Below are positions 6,914-16,086 of a DNA stretch of 36,077 bases, one piece after another. The stretch lies in contig JASHQB010000370.1 in assembly GCA_030037775.1 (NCBI GenBank), positions 1-36,077 on the forward strand, given 5' to 3'. The DNA comes from Candidatus Acidiferrales bacterium (GTDB lineage: Bacteria > Acidobacteriota > Terriglobia > Acidiferrales > UBA7541). Both the position numbers and the translations under genes were made by a program. The notes under the pieces were generated by a model. That model was given only the letters and a program-made list of their open reading frames with translations. It had not been told where the DNA came from and made no database searches. Position 1 is the stretch's first letter. The number at the start of each line of letters is the position of its first letter.

Positions 6914-8629
6914 CTAGGTAATTGCGACTTCCTCGTACGCCCCAAACACACTCCTCAGCGAGTCGCAGATTTCGCCGAGGGTGGCGTAGGCTTTGACGGC
7001 CTCGTAGATGAAGGGCATGAGATTTTCGGAGCCTTCGGCAGCTTTGCGGAGAGCGTTCAGGCGGCGATCGACTTCGGCGGAGGAGCGGTCGGCGCGGAGT
7101 TTCGAGAGGCGCGCGGCCTGGCGATGGGCAACGGTTTCGTCGATTTGCAGGATTTCGATGGGTTTTTCTTCGGCGATGAAATCGTTGACGCCGACAATGA
7201 TTTTTTCTTTGCGGTCCACTTCCACCTGATAGCGATAGGCGGCTTCGGCGATTTCGCGCTGAGGATAGGCGCGTTCGATGGCGTCGACCATGCCCCCGAG
7301 GGCGTCGATTTTTTCAATGTAGTCCCAGGTGCCGCGCTCGACTTCGTCAGTAAGAGTTTCGACGAAATAAGAGCCGCCGAGAGGATCGACAGTGTTGGTG
7401 ACGCCGCTTTCATGGGCGATGATTTGCTGCGTGCGGAGCGCGATGGTGGCGGCGAATTCGGTGGGAAGCGCCCAGGCTTCGTCGAGAGAATTGGTGTGAA
7501 GGGATTGCGTGCCGCCCATGACCGCGGCGAGAGCTTGCAGCGCGGTGCGGACGACGTTGTTGTAAGGCTGCTGCGCGGTGAGTGAGCAGCCAGCGGTTTG
7601 GGTGTGGAAACGCAACGCCCAGGAGCGCGGATTTTTTGCGTGGAAACGGTCGCGCATCACTTTGTACCAGATGCGGCGCGCGGCGCGATACTTGGCGATT
7701 TCTTCGAAGAAATCACTGTGAGCATTGAAAAAAAATGAAAGATGCGGAGCGAAATCGTCGACGTCGAGGCCGCGGTGAATGGCCCATTCGACGTATTCGA
7801 TGCCATCGCGAAGAGTGAACGCGAGTTCCTGAATGGCGGTGGAACCGGCTTCGCGAATGTGATAGCCGCTGATGGAGATAACGTTGAATTTGGGAGTTTG
7901 GCGCGCACCGAATTCGAAGGTGTCGATGACGAGACGCATCGACGGGCCGGGAGGGTAGATGTATTCCTTTTGTGCGATGTATTCCTTGAGGATGTCGTTT
8001 TGAATGGTGCCGCCGATGTTTTTCCAGTCAGCGCCCTGCTTTTCAGCGACGGCGAGATACATGGCCCAGATGACCGCGGCGGGAGAGTTGATGGTCATCG
8101 AGGTGGTGACGTTGGCGAGAGGAATCTGGTCGAAGAGGACTTCCATGTCCGCGAGGGAACTGATGGCGACGCCGCATTTGCCGACTTCGCCTTCGGAGAG
8201 CGCGTGGTCGGCGTCGTAACCCATGAGGGTGGGGAGATCGAAAGCGACGGAAAGGCCGGTCTGGCCCTGCGAGAGCAAATAGCGGAAGCGCTGGTTGGTG
8301 TCTTCGGCGGTGCCGAAGCCGGCAAACTGGCGCATGGTCCAAAGGCGGCCGCGATACATGGTGGAGTGAATGCCGCGCGTGTAAGGAGGCTGGCCGGGAT
8401 AGCCGAGATTCTTTTCAGGGGACCAGTCGGCGAGATCGGCGGGCGTATAAAGGCGCTCGATGGGGAAGTCGGAGATGGTGGTGAATTTTGTGTTGCGTTC
8501 GGGAGATTTGGCTAGCGTGGGTTCGAGGACTTTTTGCTGCCATTCGAGTTCGGCGGGCGAAGGCTTGCGCGCGGACCCAGGCTCGGCGCTGGCTGTGATG
8601 GATGATGAAGATTGATTTTCCTTGGTCAT
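6914..8629 (-). CDS. icmA: Acyl-CoA mutase large subunit, isobutyryl-CoA mutase type
   Basis: A 571-residue adenosylcobalamin-dependent acyl-CoA mutase catalytic (TIM-barrel) subunit. It lacks the C-terminal B12-binding domain, so a separate small subunit is needed, and none is encoded nearby. The ATG at 8629 is preferred over 8677 because GGGAGG lies 10 bases upstream. Conserved blocks are [16 protein letters not shown] (91-106), [11 protein letters not shown] (124-134), [11 protein letters not shown] (207-217) and [11 protein letters not shown], with His257 matching catalytic His244 of Propionibacterium methylmalonyl-CoA mutase. At the two specificity positions it has Phe102 (Tyr89 in methylmalonyl-CoA mutase) and Gln220 (Arg207), the pair known in isobutyryl-CoA mutase (Phe80/Gln198). 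Position 129 is Ala, not the Asp of 2-hydroxyisobutyryl-CoA mutase. Predicted reaction: isobutyryl-CoA to n-butyryl-CoA. Confidence 0.85.
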   Translation of the reverse strand: MTKENQSSSSITASAEPGSARKPSPAELEWQQKVLEPTLAKSPERNTKFTTISDFPIERLYTPADLADWSPEKNLGYPGQPPYTRGIHSTMYRGRLWTMRQFAGFGTAEDTNQRFRYLLSQGQTGLSVAFDLPTLMGYDADHALSEGEVGKCGVAISSLADMEVLFDQIPLANVTTSMTINSPAAVIWAMYLAVAEKQGADWKNIGGTIQNDILKEYIAQKEYIYPPGPSMRLVIDTFEFGARQTPKFNVISISGYHIREAGSTAIQELAFTLRDGIEYVEWAIHRGLDVDDFAPHLSFFFNAHSDFFEEIAKYRAARRIWYKVMRDRFHAKNPRSWALRFHTQTAGCSLTAQQPYNNVVRTALQALAAVMGGTQSLHTNSLDEAWALPTEFAATIALRTQQIIAHESGVTNTVDPLGGSYFVETLTDEVERGTWDYIEKIDALGGMVDAIERAYPQREIAEAAYRYQVEVDRKEKIIVGVNDFIAEEKPIEILQIDETVAHRQAARLSKLRADRSSAEVDRRLNALRKAAEGSENLMPFIYEAVKAYATLGEICDSLRSVFGAYEEVAIT

Positions 8630-8769
8630 AGAAGCAGCGCCTCCCGAAGACCGCTGGCACGCGGGCCTAGTCGTCATTGTAGGTCAATTGCGAGGGCAGG
8701 GAAAGAGGAGTGGATCACGGATGTGAGGATCCAGAAATGCAAACGGACCGATTACCGGCTCCGCGCGAG

Positions 8770-8808
8770 AAAAAAAGGCCCGAAGGAGCCGAGATACTCT
8801 TCGGGCCT
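8770..8808 (-). terminator. Intrinsic terminator of the TolC-family gene
   Basis: On the minus strand a perfect 10-bp stem AGGCCCGAAG/CTTCGGGCCT (8799-8808 with 8776-8785) is followed by a run of seven T residues (8776-8770). It lies about 20 bases past the TolC-family stop codon and separates that gene from the mutase gene on the same strand. Confidence 0.85.
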
Positions 8809-8827
8809 GCGACGGTTGAGAGCGAGA

Positions 8828-10762
8828 TTATTTATTGCTCGCCAAACTGAAGACATCCTGGCCTACCAGCCGTTCGCCGATGGTGCCGGGGATTTGAGGG
8901 GCGGCGGTGGTGAAGCGATCGATGGGCTGACGATTGGCGGCGATGGCGATGTTGTTCGACGTTAACGTGCGGCCGAGGGCCTGATTGAAGTTCACGAGGG
9001 CAATGGCCAGGCTGGTCTTGGCGGTGAGCTCGTTCAATTTCGCGGCGTTGAGGTCGCGAGATTGGAGAACGACGTTGTAGGTGGTGGATGCACCCAGGTC
9101 GAACTTCTTGACTTCGTCATCGTAAGTTTCCTGAGCGAGTTGAGTGGCCTTCACGTCGGCAACGACAAGGGCGGCGTCTTGCTGGAGCGCAGTGAGAGCC
9201 TGGCGGACGCCGACGACGATCGTGTTTTTGTCACGCTGAAACGCAGTCTGCTCCTGGCGGTCGTTCAATTGCGCCTGGGCGGCAGCGGCCTGCGCCGAAC
9301 GATTGCGAAGCGGCATGCTGAAGGTCAGGCTGCCGCTATAGGTTGGGTAGCTGTTGTTGAAGAGCTGAGAGTAAACCGTACCGATGCCGCCGGTAGTAGG
9401 AAAGGGAGGAGTGAGTCCAAATTGTTGAAGAACGGAGGTACTCGCCACCGCGCCGCTTAAACCGCCGGTGGTGTAATTGCCGGACACGTTGAGCTGGGGA
9501 AGGAGGCTGTTCCTTGTGGCCTGAATTTCGACGCGGTCGTTCTTGAGAAGAAACTGGTCGACCTGCAACTCGGGGCGATTGGCCCAGGCTTCATTGACAG
9601 CGTCGGGAAGGGCGACGGTGGGGACCTGCGGAGTCTGATCGAGGGTCGTGGTGGGAACGACCTCCAGGCCTTGCAGGCGTGGATCCATGGGGTCCTTGGT
9701 GACCAAATTGAGGACAACGGTCTCCTGCTGCAGCTGATTGGTTTGCGCGGCGATGAGCGCTTGGTTGTCGGAGGCGATTTCGGATTCGGCAGTGACGACA
9801 TCGAGGTGAGCCAGAGTCCCGATCTGGAGCTGGCGCTGGTCGTCCTCGTAGAGCTTTTGGGAAACGGCGAGGGTCTGCTTGGCTACGTCGACGGCCTGAC
9901 GGTCGGCGACTAACGTCCAATACTGGGTCTCGACTTGCGTGATGGAATTAATGACTTGCTCCTCGAACTGCAATTTTCCAACTTGGTCCGTATTGCGAGC
10001 TTCCAAGATAAAACGCATGTTGGCAACAAAGCCGAAGCCGCTCAAGAGGGGCTGGGTGATGGCGATGGAAAACGAGGATTGAACGGCGGGATTGTAAATG
10101 TAGTCGGGTATGTTGACCGAGGAGCGATCGTTGTTGAAAGAGATGCTGAAGGAAGTGCCCTCGTGGAGCTTTTGCGAAAAGCCGAAGCTCGACGTGGTGG
10201 CGTGGGTCTCAAAATTGGGTATGAACTGGCCAATCGTGAAAGGAGTGTTTGAGAGATTCACGGTGTCGGATACGCCGGCGGTAGCGAAGAGGACGGGATC
10301 GAATGCGCCTCCGCCGCCACCGCCGACGACGAATTGGCCGAGAGGAGTGCCGCCGCCTTCTGCGTTCAGCAACTGCGTTTCGTCGACCCAAGGAGTGTAT
10401 TCAGAGACGGCGATATCGAGGTCGTTCTGGAGCGCGAGCGTGATGGCGTCCTGGAGGCTTAGCTCGAGTTTGCCCTGGTGGATGAGATCGAAGATGCCGG
10501 GGGCATTGATGAGATTGGGTTGCGGAACGTAGCGCGAAGTGTACGCGGAAAGGAAGTTCGGGAAGGTGCGCTTGTTATGGGAATAATCCACCGCGTCGAG
10601 GAGAGACGTGTAGGGAATCGAAGAGGGCTGCGAAATGGCAGCCGGCTGCGTTGGGGCTTGGACCCCCTGTTGGGCCGGCGCTTGTGCGAATACCGGCATG
10701 CCGACGGCTAAGGACGCTCCCAGATAAAGAGCAACGACGACTCGAAAGAACCGTGCAGTCAT
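8828..10762 (-). CDS. TolC-family outer-membrane efflux protein
   Basis: A 644-residue outer-membrane channel of the TolC/OEP family, longer than the usual 430-500 residues because of about 100 extra N-terminal residues. A signal peptide ends near VFAQA (residues 23-27). Two tandem OEP repeats with long coiled-coil helices are visible: roughly 100-370, including the typical QLQIGTLAHLDVVTAESEIA stretch, and roughly 400-610, with KKFDLGASTTYNVVLQSRDL. These LDVV and TYNVV turns are hallmarks of the tunnel helices. A GAGAGGA ribosome site precedes the ATG. No inner-membrane pump or adaptor gene is adjacent, so the partner system is elsewhere and the substrate unknown. Confidence 0.9.
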   Translation of the reverse strand: MTARFFRVVVALYLGASLAVGMPVFAQAPAQQGVQAPTQPAAISQPSSIPYTSLLDAVDYSHNKRTFPNFLSAYTSRYVPQPNLINAPGIFDLIHQGKLELSLQDAITLALQNDLDIAVSEYTPWVDETQLLNAEGGGTPLGQFVVGGGGGGAFDPVLFATAGVSDTVNLSNTPFTIGQFIPNFETHATTSSFGFSQKLHEGTSFSISFNNDRSSVNIPDYIYNPAVQSSFSIAITQPLLSGFGFVANMRFILEARNTDQVGKLQFEEQVINSITQVETQYWTLVADRQAVDVAKQTLAVSQKLYEDDQRQLQIGTLAHLDVVTAESEIASDNQALIAAQTNQLQQETVVLNLVTKDPMDPRLQGLEVVPTTTLDQTPQVPTVALPDAVNEAWANRPELQVDQFLLKNDRVEIQATRNSLLPQLNVSGNYTTGGLSGAVASTSVLQQFGLTPPFPTTGGIGTVYSQLFNNSYPTYSGSLTFSMPLRNRSAQAAAAQAQLNDRQEQTAFQRDKNTIVVGVRQALTALQQDAALVVADVKATQLAQETYDDEVKKFDLGASTTYNVVLQSRDLNAAKLNELTAKTSLAIALVNFNQALGRTLTSNNIAIAANRQPIDRFTTAAPQIPGTIGERLVGQDVFSLASNK

Positions 10763-10984
10763 ATAGTTTTCTTCCTCTCACCTAGTTGAAAAATGTGTTT
10801 TTTCGTCTTAATTACAATTAAACGTGCCAGCACTGCGATTTGTTTCAACTGATTCGATGCAAGGCGCCAGCCACTCGAACGCAACCGGAACTGAGCGATT
10901 AATGGGAGGTCTTGCAGCCAGCTGTCCGCAAACGGACAAGGCGCAACCATAAGCGAACAAACAAGCTAACATCGGCACGGCGAG

Positions 10985-11013
10985 TTGACAATGGGGACAG
11001 CGTGGCCTAGGCT
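10985..11013 (+). promoter_or_regulatory. Possible promoter for pyrE
   Basis: A perfect TTGACA (10985-10990) is separated by 17 bases from TAGGCT (11008-11013), a weak -10. It points toward pyrE, whose start is 33 bases downstream. The perfect -35 box and ideal spacing support it; the poor -10 argues for activation or a weak promoter. Confidence 0.4.
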
Positions 11014-11045
11014 AGCGCCGTCGTCTTCGGCGAGGAGCGATTCAC

Positions 11046-11633
11046 GTGGACGCGAGCGAAATCCGCCAACTTCTCGAAAAGGTGGGGGCGGTACGGCATG
11101 GGCACTTCGAACTCTCTAGCGGGCGGCACAGCGCGACCTATGTGCAGTGTGCGCTGGTGCTGCAGCATCCGGAATTGGCGGAGCGGCTGGGGCAGGCGCT
11201 GGCGGAGAAGTTCAAAGACTTACGGATCGAGTGCGTGGTTTCGCCGGCGCTGGGCGGCATACTCGTGGGGCACGAAGTGGGGCGAGCCCTCGGCGCGCGG
11301 GCGATTTTTGTGGAAAGAGACTCGTCCGGGCAGATGGCGCTGCGCCGCGGCTTTAGCTTGCGCAACGGTGAGAGGGTCTTGGTGGTGGAGGACGTGTGGA
11401 CTACCGGAGGGTCGACGCGAGAAACCATGGGGGTGGTTGAACAGGGCGGCGGGAGAGCAGTTGCCGCGGCAGCGCTGATCGACCGGAGCAACGGAAAGAT
11501 CGAATGGGAAGTGCCCGCCAAGGCCTTGATCGAGATCAGCATACCGAGCCACGAAGCGTTTGATTGCCCGCTGTGCCGCAGAGGCGAGCCGATCACCAAG
11601 CCAGGAAGCCACTTCGCGCGTCTGAGCGCGTAA
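11046..11633 (+). CDS. pyrE: Orotate phosphoribosyltransferase
   Basis: A 195-residue type I phosphoribosyltransferase that joins orotate and PRPP to give OMP in pyrimidine synthesis (cytoplasm). The PRPP-binding loop VLVVEDVWTTGGST spans about 111-124, and the N-terminal SSGRHSATY (24-32) is the typical orotate phosphoribosyltransferase motif. The GTG start at 11046 follows a GAGGAG site at 11032-11037. Length is normal for PyrE. The Cys pair near the C terminus (CPLCRRGEP) is common in this subgroup. It stands alone, apart from other pyrimidine genes. Confidence 0.93.
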   Translation: MDASEIRQLLEKVGAVRHGHFELSSGRHSATYVQCALVLQHPELAERLGQALAEKFKDLRIECVVSPALGGILVGHEVGRALGARAIFVERDSSGQMALRRGFSLRNGERVLVVEDVWTTGGSTRETMGVVEQGGGRAVAAAALIDRSNGKIEWEVPAKALIEISIPSHEAFDCPLCRRGEPITKPGSHFARLSA

Positions 11634-11865
11634 GCCTGCCCGCAGAAAAAAACTTGCAATTGTTTCCTGGTGGCGCGAGAATCCCACCACGATTTTCCGC
11701 GCAGCACTTACTTTAGAGGGTAGGCGCTTCGGAAAAGAGACGACACTAAGCCGTTTGTGAGTCGGCATTCGCGAAAGTACAAAATGTAGGTATTCCCGTG
11801 TAGGTGCGCGGGATCACTTTCCTCGAAAAGCAAGAAAAGCTGCGAACGCCGATTGAGGATTGGAA

Positions 11866-12456
11866 ATGGCGATTGTGAGGGTCCCTCAGCTTGGGCGGAC
11901 TTTCATTATGCCCGCGGAGATTGAAGTATTCCTGGCGGGCATGGGCGTTGAGTACCGCCGCTGGACGCGCGTGAACCCGATTCCCGCCGGCGCGCCGGTG
12001 GAAGAAATCCTGAAAACTTACGGACCGGAACTGGACAGCTACAGAACGCGCAGGGGATTTTCCGCCTACGACGTTGTGGATCTGGAACCGGAGACTCCCG
12101 GACTGGAAGAGATGCTGCGCGCGTTTAGGAGGGAACACTGGCATGACGATTACGAGGCGCGTTTTATTTTGGCGGGTCGGGGAGTTTGCAACGTTCATCC
12201 CGCGGGCAGGGTAGTGACCACGATAGAGCTTGAACCAGGAGACCTGATTTCGATTGGCCCGGGGATTTGCCATTGGTTCGATCTGTGCGCGGAAAAACGA
12301 TTCCGAGCGATCCGGTTTCTTGCTGCGGCCGAAACAGGTCGCATGGAGTACACGGGAAGCGGGATCGAAGGTGACTACGAACCGGTGTGCATGGGCCCGG
12401 CGTACTTCCCAGTGAAAGCGATGCGTCCGGCGCGCACCGTGTCCCACAGTTTGTAA
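11866..12456 (+). CDS. mtnD: Acireductone dioxygenase (ARD family cupin)
   Basis: A 196-residue cupin of the acireductone dioxygenase family, which oxidises acireductone to the 2-keto acid precursor of methionine in the methionine salvage pathway (Fe form) or off-pathway products (Ni form). The metal ligands fit the family: His91-x-His93-x3-Glu97 in EHWHDDYE, and His136 in ICHWFDL. The GDLISIGPG turn lies between them. ATG 11866 is preferred over an in-frame TTG two codons upstream because AGGA (11856-11859) is properly spaced from it. No other salvage genes (mtnA, B, C, K) are adjacent, and no SAM-riboswitch-like structure was recognised in the 230-base leader. Other cupin functions remain possible. 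Confidence 0.8.
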   Translation: MAIVRVPQLGRTFIMPAEIEVFLAGMGVEYRRWTRVNPIPAGAPVEEILKTYGPELDSYRTRRGFSAYDVVDLEPETPGLEEMLRAFRREHWHDDYEARFILAGRGVCNVHPAGRVVTTIELEPGDLISIGPGICHWFDLCAEKRFRAIRFLAAAETGRMEYTGSGIEGDYEPVCMGPAYFPVKAMRPARTVSHSL

Positions 12457-12512
12457 TCCCTTCTTGCTTTGTTCCTCTTAGCGCAGCGGCGTCATGCGAT
12501 AATTCCTCGCGC

Positions 12513-13286
12513 ATGATAAACATCAAGCTGACGCTCTCCTATGACGGCGCGAAGTTCCACGGCTGGCAGATTCAACCGGGCGTAGCCACGATTCAGGGTG
12601 CCTTGACAGACGTGGTGCGCAAAATCACGCAAGAGCCGGTAACCATTCATGGAGCGAGCCGCACGGACGCGGGAGTGCACGCGCTCGGGCAAGTGGCGAG
12701 TTTCAAGACGCGGTCGGCGCTGACGGCGGAAGGGTTGCAACGAGCATTGAATGCGCTGCTGCCGCCGACGATCCGCGTGGTGCGGGCGGAAGAAATGGGG
12801 CCCGACTTTCATGCTCGGTGGCAGGCGATGGAGAAAACGTATCACTACCGGGTATTTCGCGGGGCGGTTGCGCCACCGTTCGAATATCAACGGGTTTTGC
12901 ACTATCCGTATCCGCTGAACGAGGAGGCGATGGCGGCGGCGGCGAAATGCTTTGTGGGCGAACATGATTTCACTTCGTTCACGGCGTCGAGCGGGTCGGA
13001 GGAGACGGACAAAGATCGCTCGCCGGTACGGATGATTTGCCGGTCGGAACTGGAGCGCCACGCGGAGGAGCAGGAGATCGTATATGTCGTCACAGGGAAA
13101 TCTTTTCTGCGCTACATGGTGCGGAAGATTGTGGGGACCCTGCTGGAAGTGGGGCGAGGCAAGTTGCGAGTGGAGGATATTCCGGAGCTGTTTGAAGCGC
13201 GCGACCGCTCGCGCTCGGGTCCCACGGCACCGGCCGAAGGGCTGTATCTGGTAAGTCTGAAGTACCCCGAGCCCTGGCAGATTTGA
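12513..13286 (+). CDS. truA: tRNA pseudouridine(38-40) synthase
   Basis: A 257-residue TruA protein that isomerises uridines 38-40 in the anticodon arm of tRNAs. The catalytic motif GASRTDAGVHA (47-57) contains the nucleophile Asp52. The N-terminal strand LTLSYDGAKFHGWQ and the C-terminal FLRYMVRKIVGTL block are typical. The ATG at 12513 matches the normal family start; an open upstream extension has no homology-like features. No clear Shine-Dalgarno is visible. It lies 43 bases upstream of a flippase-like membrane gene. Confidence 0.93.
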   Translation: MINIKLTLSYDGAKFHGWQIQPGVATIQGALTDVVRKITQEPVTIHGASRTDAGVHALGQVASFKTRSALTAEGLQRALNALLPPTIRVVRAEEMGPDFHARWQAMEKTYHYRVFRGAVAPPFEYQRVLHYPYPLNEEAMAAAAKCFVGEHDFTSFTASSGSEETDKDRSPVRMICRSELERHAEEQEIVYVVTGKSFLRYMVRKIVGTLLEVGRGKLRVEDIPELFEARDRSRSGPTAPAEGLYLVSLKYPEPWQI

Positions 13287-13305
13287 GAGAAGGGTGGAGC
13301 TGGTA

Positions 13306-13323
13306 GCAGCGCTCTAGCGCTGC
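13306..13323. repeat. Small perfect palindrome before the membrane-protein start
   Basis: GCAGCGC-TCTA-GCGCTGC forms a perfect 7-bp stem with a 4-base loop, ending 6 bases before the ATG at 13330. It occupies the place where a ribosome site would be expected. The GCGC-TAGA-GCGC core (reverse strand) resembles the palindrome at 4985-5005. Confidence 0.5.
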
Positions 13324-13329
13324 CGGACT

Positions 13330-14460
13330 ATGCCCAGGACGCTGAAAAGGTTGCTATGGCTGGTTGCCGCGCTCGTGATTATCGCGGCCTTGCTGTATCA
13401 CGAGCGCGGGGCAGCGATGCTGGCGGGATTCAGCTGGCAGAGGCTGGGCGCGTCGCTGGAAGGCGCGAACTTCGGGCTGCTGGCACTGGGGCTGGCGACG
13501 ATTTTTGTTTCGTATGCGGTACGCGCGGCGCGTTGGAAGAGATTTTCGCGCTACATGGGGCGGGCGCGTTTCTGGAATGTTTACAGCGCGACGATCATGG
13601 GATTCACGGCGATTTTTCTGTTGGGGCGCGCGGGCGAGCCGGTGCGGCCCTTGCTGATTGCGCGCAAAGATCGCTTGCCGGTGGGCGACAGCCTTGGCGT
13701 CTATGTGGTGGAACGAATTTTTGACGCAGGAGCAACCGTGGCGCTGGCGGCGTGCGCGCTGCTGCTCATGCCGCGAGGCTTGATTGCCGGAGCGGGGCAG
13801 CAATCGGGTGCGCTGCTGCGGGACGCGCGACTGGCGGGTGGGGCGCTGTTTGGCGTGGTGCTCGCATTTGTCGCGCTGCTGCTCTACTTTCGCGTGCACG
13901 GAGCAAAGGCGCTGCAGTCGCAAACGCGCCACTGGCACAGGCGGGGAGGCTGGCGGGGCAGGATCGCGACGCTGGTCGACGGATTCAGCGAAGGGCTACA
14001 AGCGATTCGCTCCGCGAGTGACCTGTTTGCGGCGATCTCCTATACTGCGATTCACTGGGCGGTGGTGGCACTGGTTTATTTCTGGGTGATTCTGAGTTTT
14101 GGGAGCAGCGCAGGCGATCTGGGGTTTCGCGGAGCGATGCTGGTGCTGGCGTTCACGATGGTGGGTTCGGTGGTGCAACTGCCGACGGTGGGCGGCGGGA
14201 TGCAGTTGAGCACGTTCCTTGTTCTGAGCGTCATTTTTGGAGTAGAAAAGGAACCCGCGGCGGCGATTGCGATCATGGTCTGGATTATCACGTTCGCGGC
14301 GGTGACGATCGTGGGACTGCCGCTGCTGATTCGCGAGGGGTGGTCGATGGGGGCTTTGCGGCGCTTGGTGCGCGAGGAAGAGAGGGAGGAAGAGCGCGGC
14401 AAGCACGCCACGCTGGCGGAGATCGACATGGCCAAGAGCGCGCCGGAGAAGCGGCGGTGA
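13330..14460 (+). CDS. Flippase-like integral membrane protein (LPG synthase TM/UPF0104 family)
   Basis: A 376-residue polytopic inner-membrane protein of the family that includes the transmembrane part of lysylphosphatidylglycerol synthase and YbhN/AglD-type proteins, thought to move or modify lipids. Roughly eight hydrophobic helices are visible, starting with residues 7-23. Family-like motifs are [13 protein letters not shown] (about 60-72), the [14 protein letters not shown] loop (about 98-111) and VERIFD (about 127-132). A Lys/Glu-rich cytoplasmic tail ends the protein. No C-terminal aminoacyl-transfer domain is present. Its TGA overlaps the GTG start of nrdR (GTGA), indicating translational coupling. 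The lipid substrate is unknown. Confidence 0.85.
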   Translation: MPRTLKRLLWLVAALVIIAALLYHERGAAMLAGFSWQRLGASLEGANFGLLALGLATIFVSYAVRAARWKRFSRYMGRARFWNVYSATIMGFTAIFLLGRAGEPVRPLLIARKDRLPVGDSLGVYVVERIFDAGATVALAACALLLMPRGLIAGAGQQSGALLRDARLAGGALFGVVLAFVALLLYFRVHGAKALQSQTRHWHRRGGWRGRIATLVDGFSEGLQAIRSASDLFAAISYTAIHWAVVALVYFWVILSFGSSAGDLGFRGAMLVLAFTMVGSVVQLPTVGGGMQLSTFLVLSVIFGVEKEPAAAIAIMVWIITFAAVTIVGLPLLIREGWSMGALRRLVREEEREEERGKHATLAEIDMAKSAPEKRR

Positions 14461-14921
14461 AGTGTCCCTATTGTTCGCATCTGGATGACAAGGTGGTGGA
14501 TTCGCGCGAGGGCAAGGCTGGGGATTTGATTCGGCGGCGGCGGGAATGTTTGAAGTGCGGGAAGCGTTTCACGACGTACGAGCGAATTGATGAAATTCCG
14601 TACATGGTGATCAAGAAGGATGGGAGACGAGAGAAATTCGACCGGCACAAGATCTTGCAGGGATTGTTGCGCGCTTGCGAAAAGCGGCCGGTACCGACGG
14701 CGAAGTTGGAAGCGCTGGTGGATGAGGCGGAAAAGTTCGTCAATGAGGCAAAGGATCGTGAAAAGACGACATCGGAGATCGGCGAACTGCTGATGGCACG
14801 GCTGAGAAAATTGGACAAGGTGGCATATGTGCGGTTCGCGTCGGTGTATCTTGATTTCAAGGATGTGAAGGAGTTTATGGCGGAGCTGAAGGGATTGCTG
14901 AAGGAGCGGACGAGGAAATAG
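14457..14921 (+). CDS. nrdR: Transcriptional repressor NrdR
   Basis: A 154-residue NrdR, the (d)ATP-sensing repressor of ribonucleotide reductase genes. The N-terminal zinc ribbon has CPYC (Cys3, Cys6) and CLKC (Cys31, Cys34) with an Arg-rich DNA-binding segment between. The ATP-cone domain follows from about residue 46 ([15 protein letters not shown]). The GTG at 14457 overlaps the preceding stop codon by 4 bases, and a GGAG site lies upstream inside the membrane-protein gene. No ribonucleotide reductase gene is in the window, so it acts in trans. Convergent with the acetyltransferase gene, 7 bases apart. Confidence 0.95.
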   Translation: MKCPYCSHLDDKVVDSREGKAGDLIRRRRECLKCGKRFTTYERIDEIPYMVIKKDGRREKFDRHKILQGLLRACEKRPVPTAKLEALVDEAEKFVNEAKDREKTTSEIGELLMARLRKLDKVAYVRFASVYLDFKDVKEFMAELKGLLKERTRK

Positions 14922-14928
14922 AAGTGCG

Positions 14929-15861
14929 TTATGGTTCCCAGACGCCGGCGGCGAAGGTCTTGACGGTGCGGAAGCCGAGATTTTCGTAGAGGCGGACGGC
15001 GTTGGCGTTGGTGGCGGTGACGGTGAGCGTGAGCGCGCGATAGCCGTGGTCTTGGAGGGCCGCGAGAGAAGCTTCCATCAGGCGGCGGCCCAGTCCATTC
15101 TTTTGATATCCCGGAAGGACGCAGATTTGCGTGGTGTGTCCGATGCCGGGCGCGACCGTGGAGGTGAGAACCATGGCGATGGGCGTTTCCGAGGGGCCCG
15201 GGCGCACGACGAAAGAGGCTTCTGGACAGAACTGGCCGCAGCCGGGGAGAAGCACGATGTTGCGGAGGAATTTGGTTGCGCCCACTTCGGTGCGATACTG
15301 ATCGTTGATTTCGCTGTCGACGTGATCGGTGTAGGCGTGCTGGATCAAGCGCGCGCAGGGCTCCAAACACTTATCCGTCCAGGCCTCTAAGCGCAGGCCG
15401 TTCTGGGCTTGAGCGCGAAAGGGCGGGGCGGCGGGCAGGTTGAGGAGCATGAACTGCCTGCGGCGAAGGCGGAACTTCTGTTCCTGGAGAACGCCGTCCA
15501 AGGAGACACCGAAGGGCATCAATTGAGCCTCGATGCGCTCGATGAAAGGCGTGGCGCGGAGGGCATCGAACATTTCCAGCAGGATTTTTTTGCCGACTTC
15601 GACATGGTCAAATTGCGAAGAGGCGAAGAGGCCGCCAATCAGGCCCTTCTGATCCTCGAATACGTAGAAGCCATAGCCGATCGGTTGCTTTCCTTCCAAG
15701 GCAACGTAGCCGGCGAGTGAACGCGAGTCGATGAATTTGCGGATGAGATGCTGTGAGGGGCGATAATCCCAATAGAGCTCTTTGCGCCAGTGGTCCGCCT
15801 CCTCCTGGAACAGGGGCTGCAAACCACGCGATTGAACCTGCCGCAGATCCAGAATCTGCAT
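14929..15861 (-). CDS. Double-domain GNAT N-acetyltransferase
   Basis: A 310-residue protein with two GNAT folds. The N-terminal half (about 1-150) is degenerate, while the C-terminal half (about 155-305) retains the acetyl-CoA pyrophosphate loop QKNGLGRRL after the ICVLPGY strand, and the closing ALTLTVTATNANAVRLYENLGF motif. This arrangement resembles mycothiol-synthase-like and other tandem GNAT enzymes, in which only one half is catalytic. Acetylation of a small molecule or peptide is likely but the acceptor cannot be identified. A good promoter is visible upstream at 15891-15920. Confidence 0.85.
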   Translation of the reverse strand: MQILDLRQVQSRGLQPLFQEEADHWRKELYWDYRPSQHLIRKFIDSRSLAGYVALEGKQPIGYGFYVFEDQKGLIGGLFASSQFDHVEVGKKILLEMFDALRATPFIERIEAQLMPFGVSLDGVLQEQKFRLRRRQFMLLNLPAAPPFRAQAQNGLRLEAWTDKCLEPCARLIQHAYTDHVDSEINDQYRTEVGATKFLRNIVLLPGCGQFCPEASFVVRPGPSETPIAMVLTSTVAPGIGHTTQICVLPGYQKNGLGRRLMEASLAALQDHGYRALTLTVTATNANAVRLYENLGFRTVKTFAAGVWEP

Positions 15862-15890
15862 AGCCTTCTATCTGGCCTCGAATGGAATCA

Positions 15891-15920
15891 ATTATAGCTT
15901 CGGCTGGGCTGCGCGGACAA
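15891..15920 (-). promoter_or_regulatory. Sigma-70 promoter for the GNAT gene
   Basis: On the minus strand TTGTCC (15915-15920) and a perfect TATAAT (15891-15896) are separated by 18 bases. The coding start is 30 bases further on. Confidence 0.6.
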
Positions 15921-16086
15921 ATGCGCGTGGCAAATTGCACAGGACGCGCGAAAGTTGTGGGCACCTCCGAAGCATGCATAGAAACAGTTACTAACCAGAA
16001 GTATCAACCAAAGGAGGCGTCGCGGAAGATGTCCTGATAAATTGTGCTAAACTGCGCGGCGAAATGAAACGAGATCCCGGCGTCGC

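Noticed and set aside
10796..10832. Sigma-54-like TGGCACG...TTG sequence upstream of the TolC-family gene (minus strand)
   Set aside because: The spacing between the -24 and -12 elements is one base too long and the invariant GC is GT.
11634..11865. Possible SAM-type riboswitch before the acireductone dioxygenase gene
   Set aside because: Searched because the gene belongs to methionine salvage; no matching stem arrangement or terminator/antiterminator pair was recognised.
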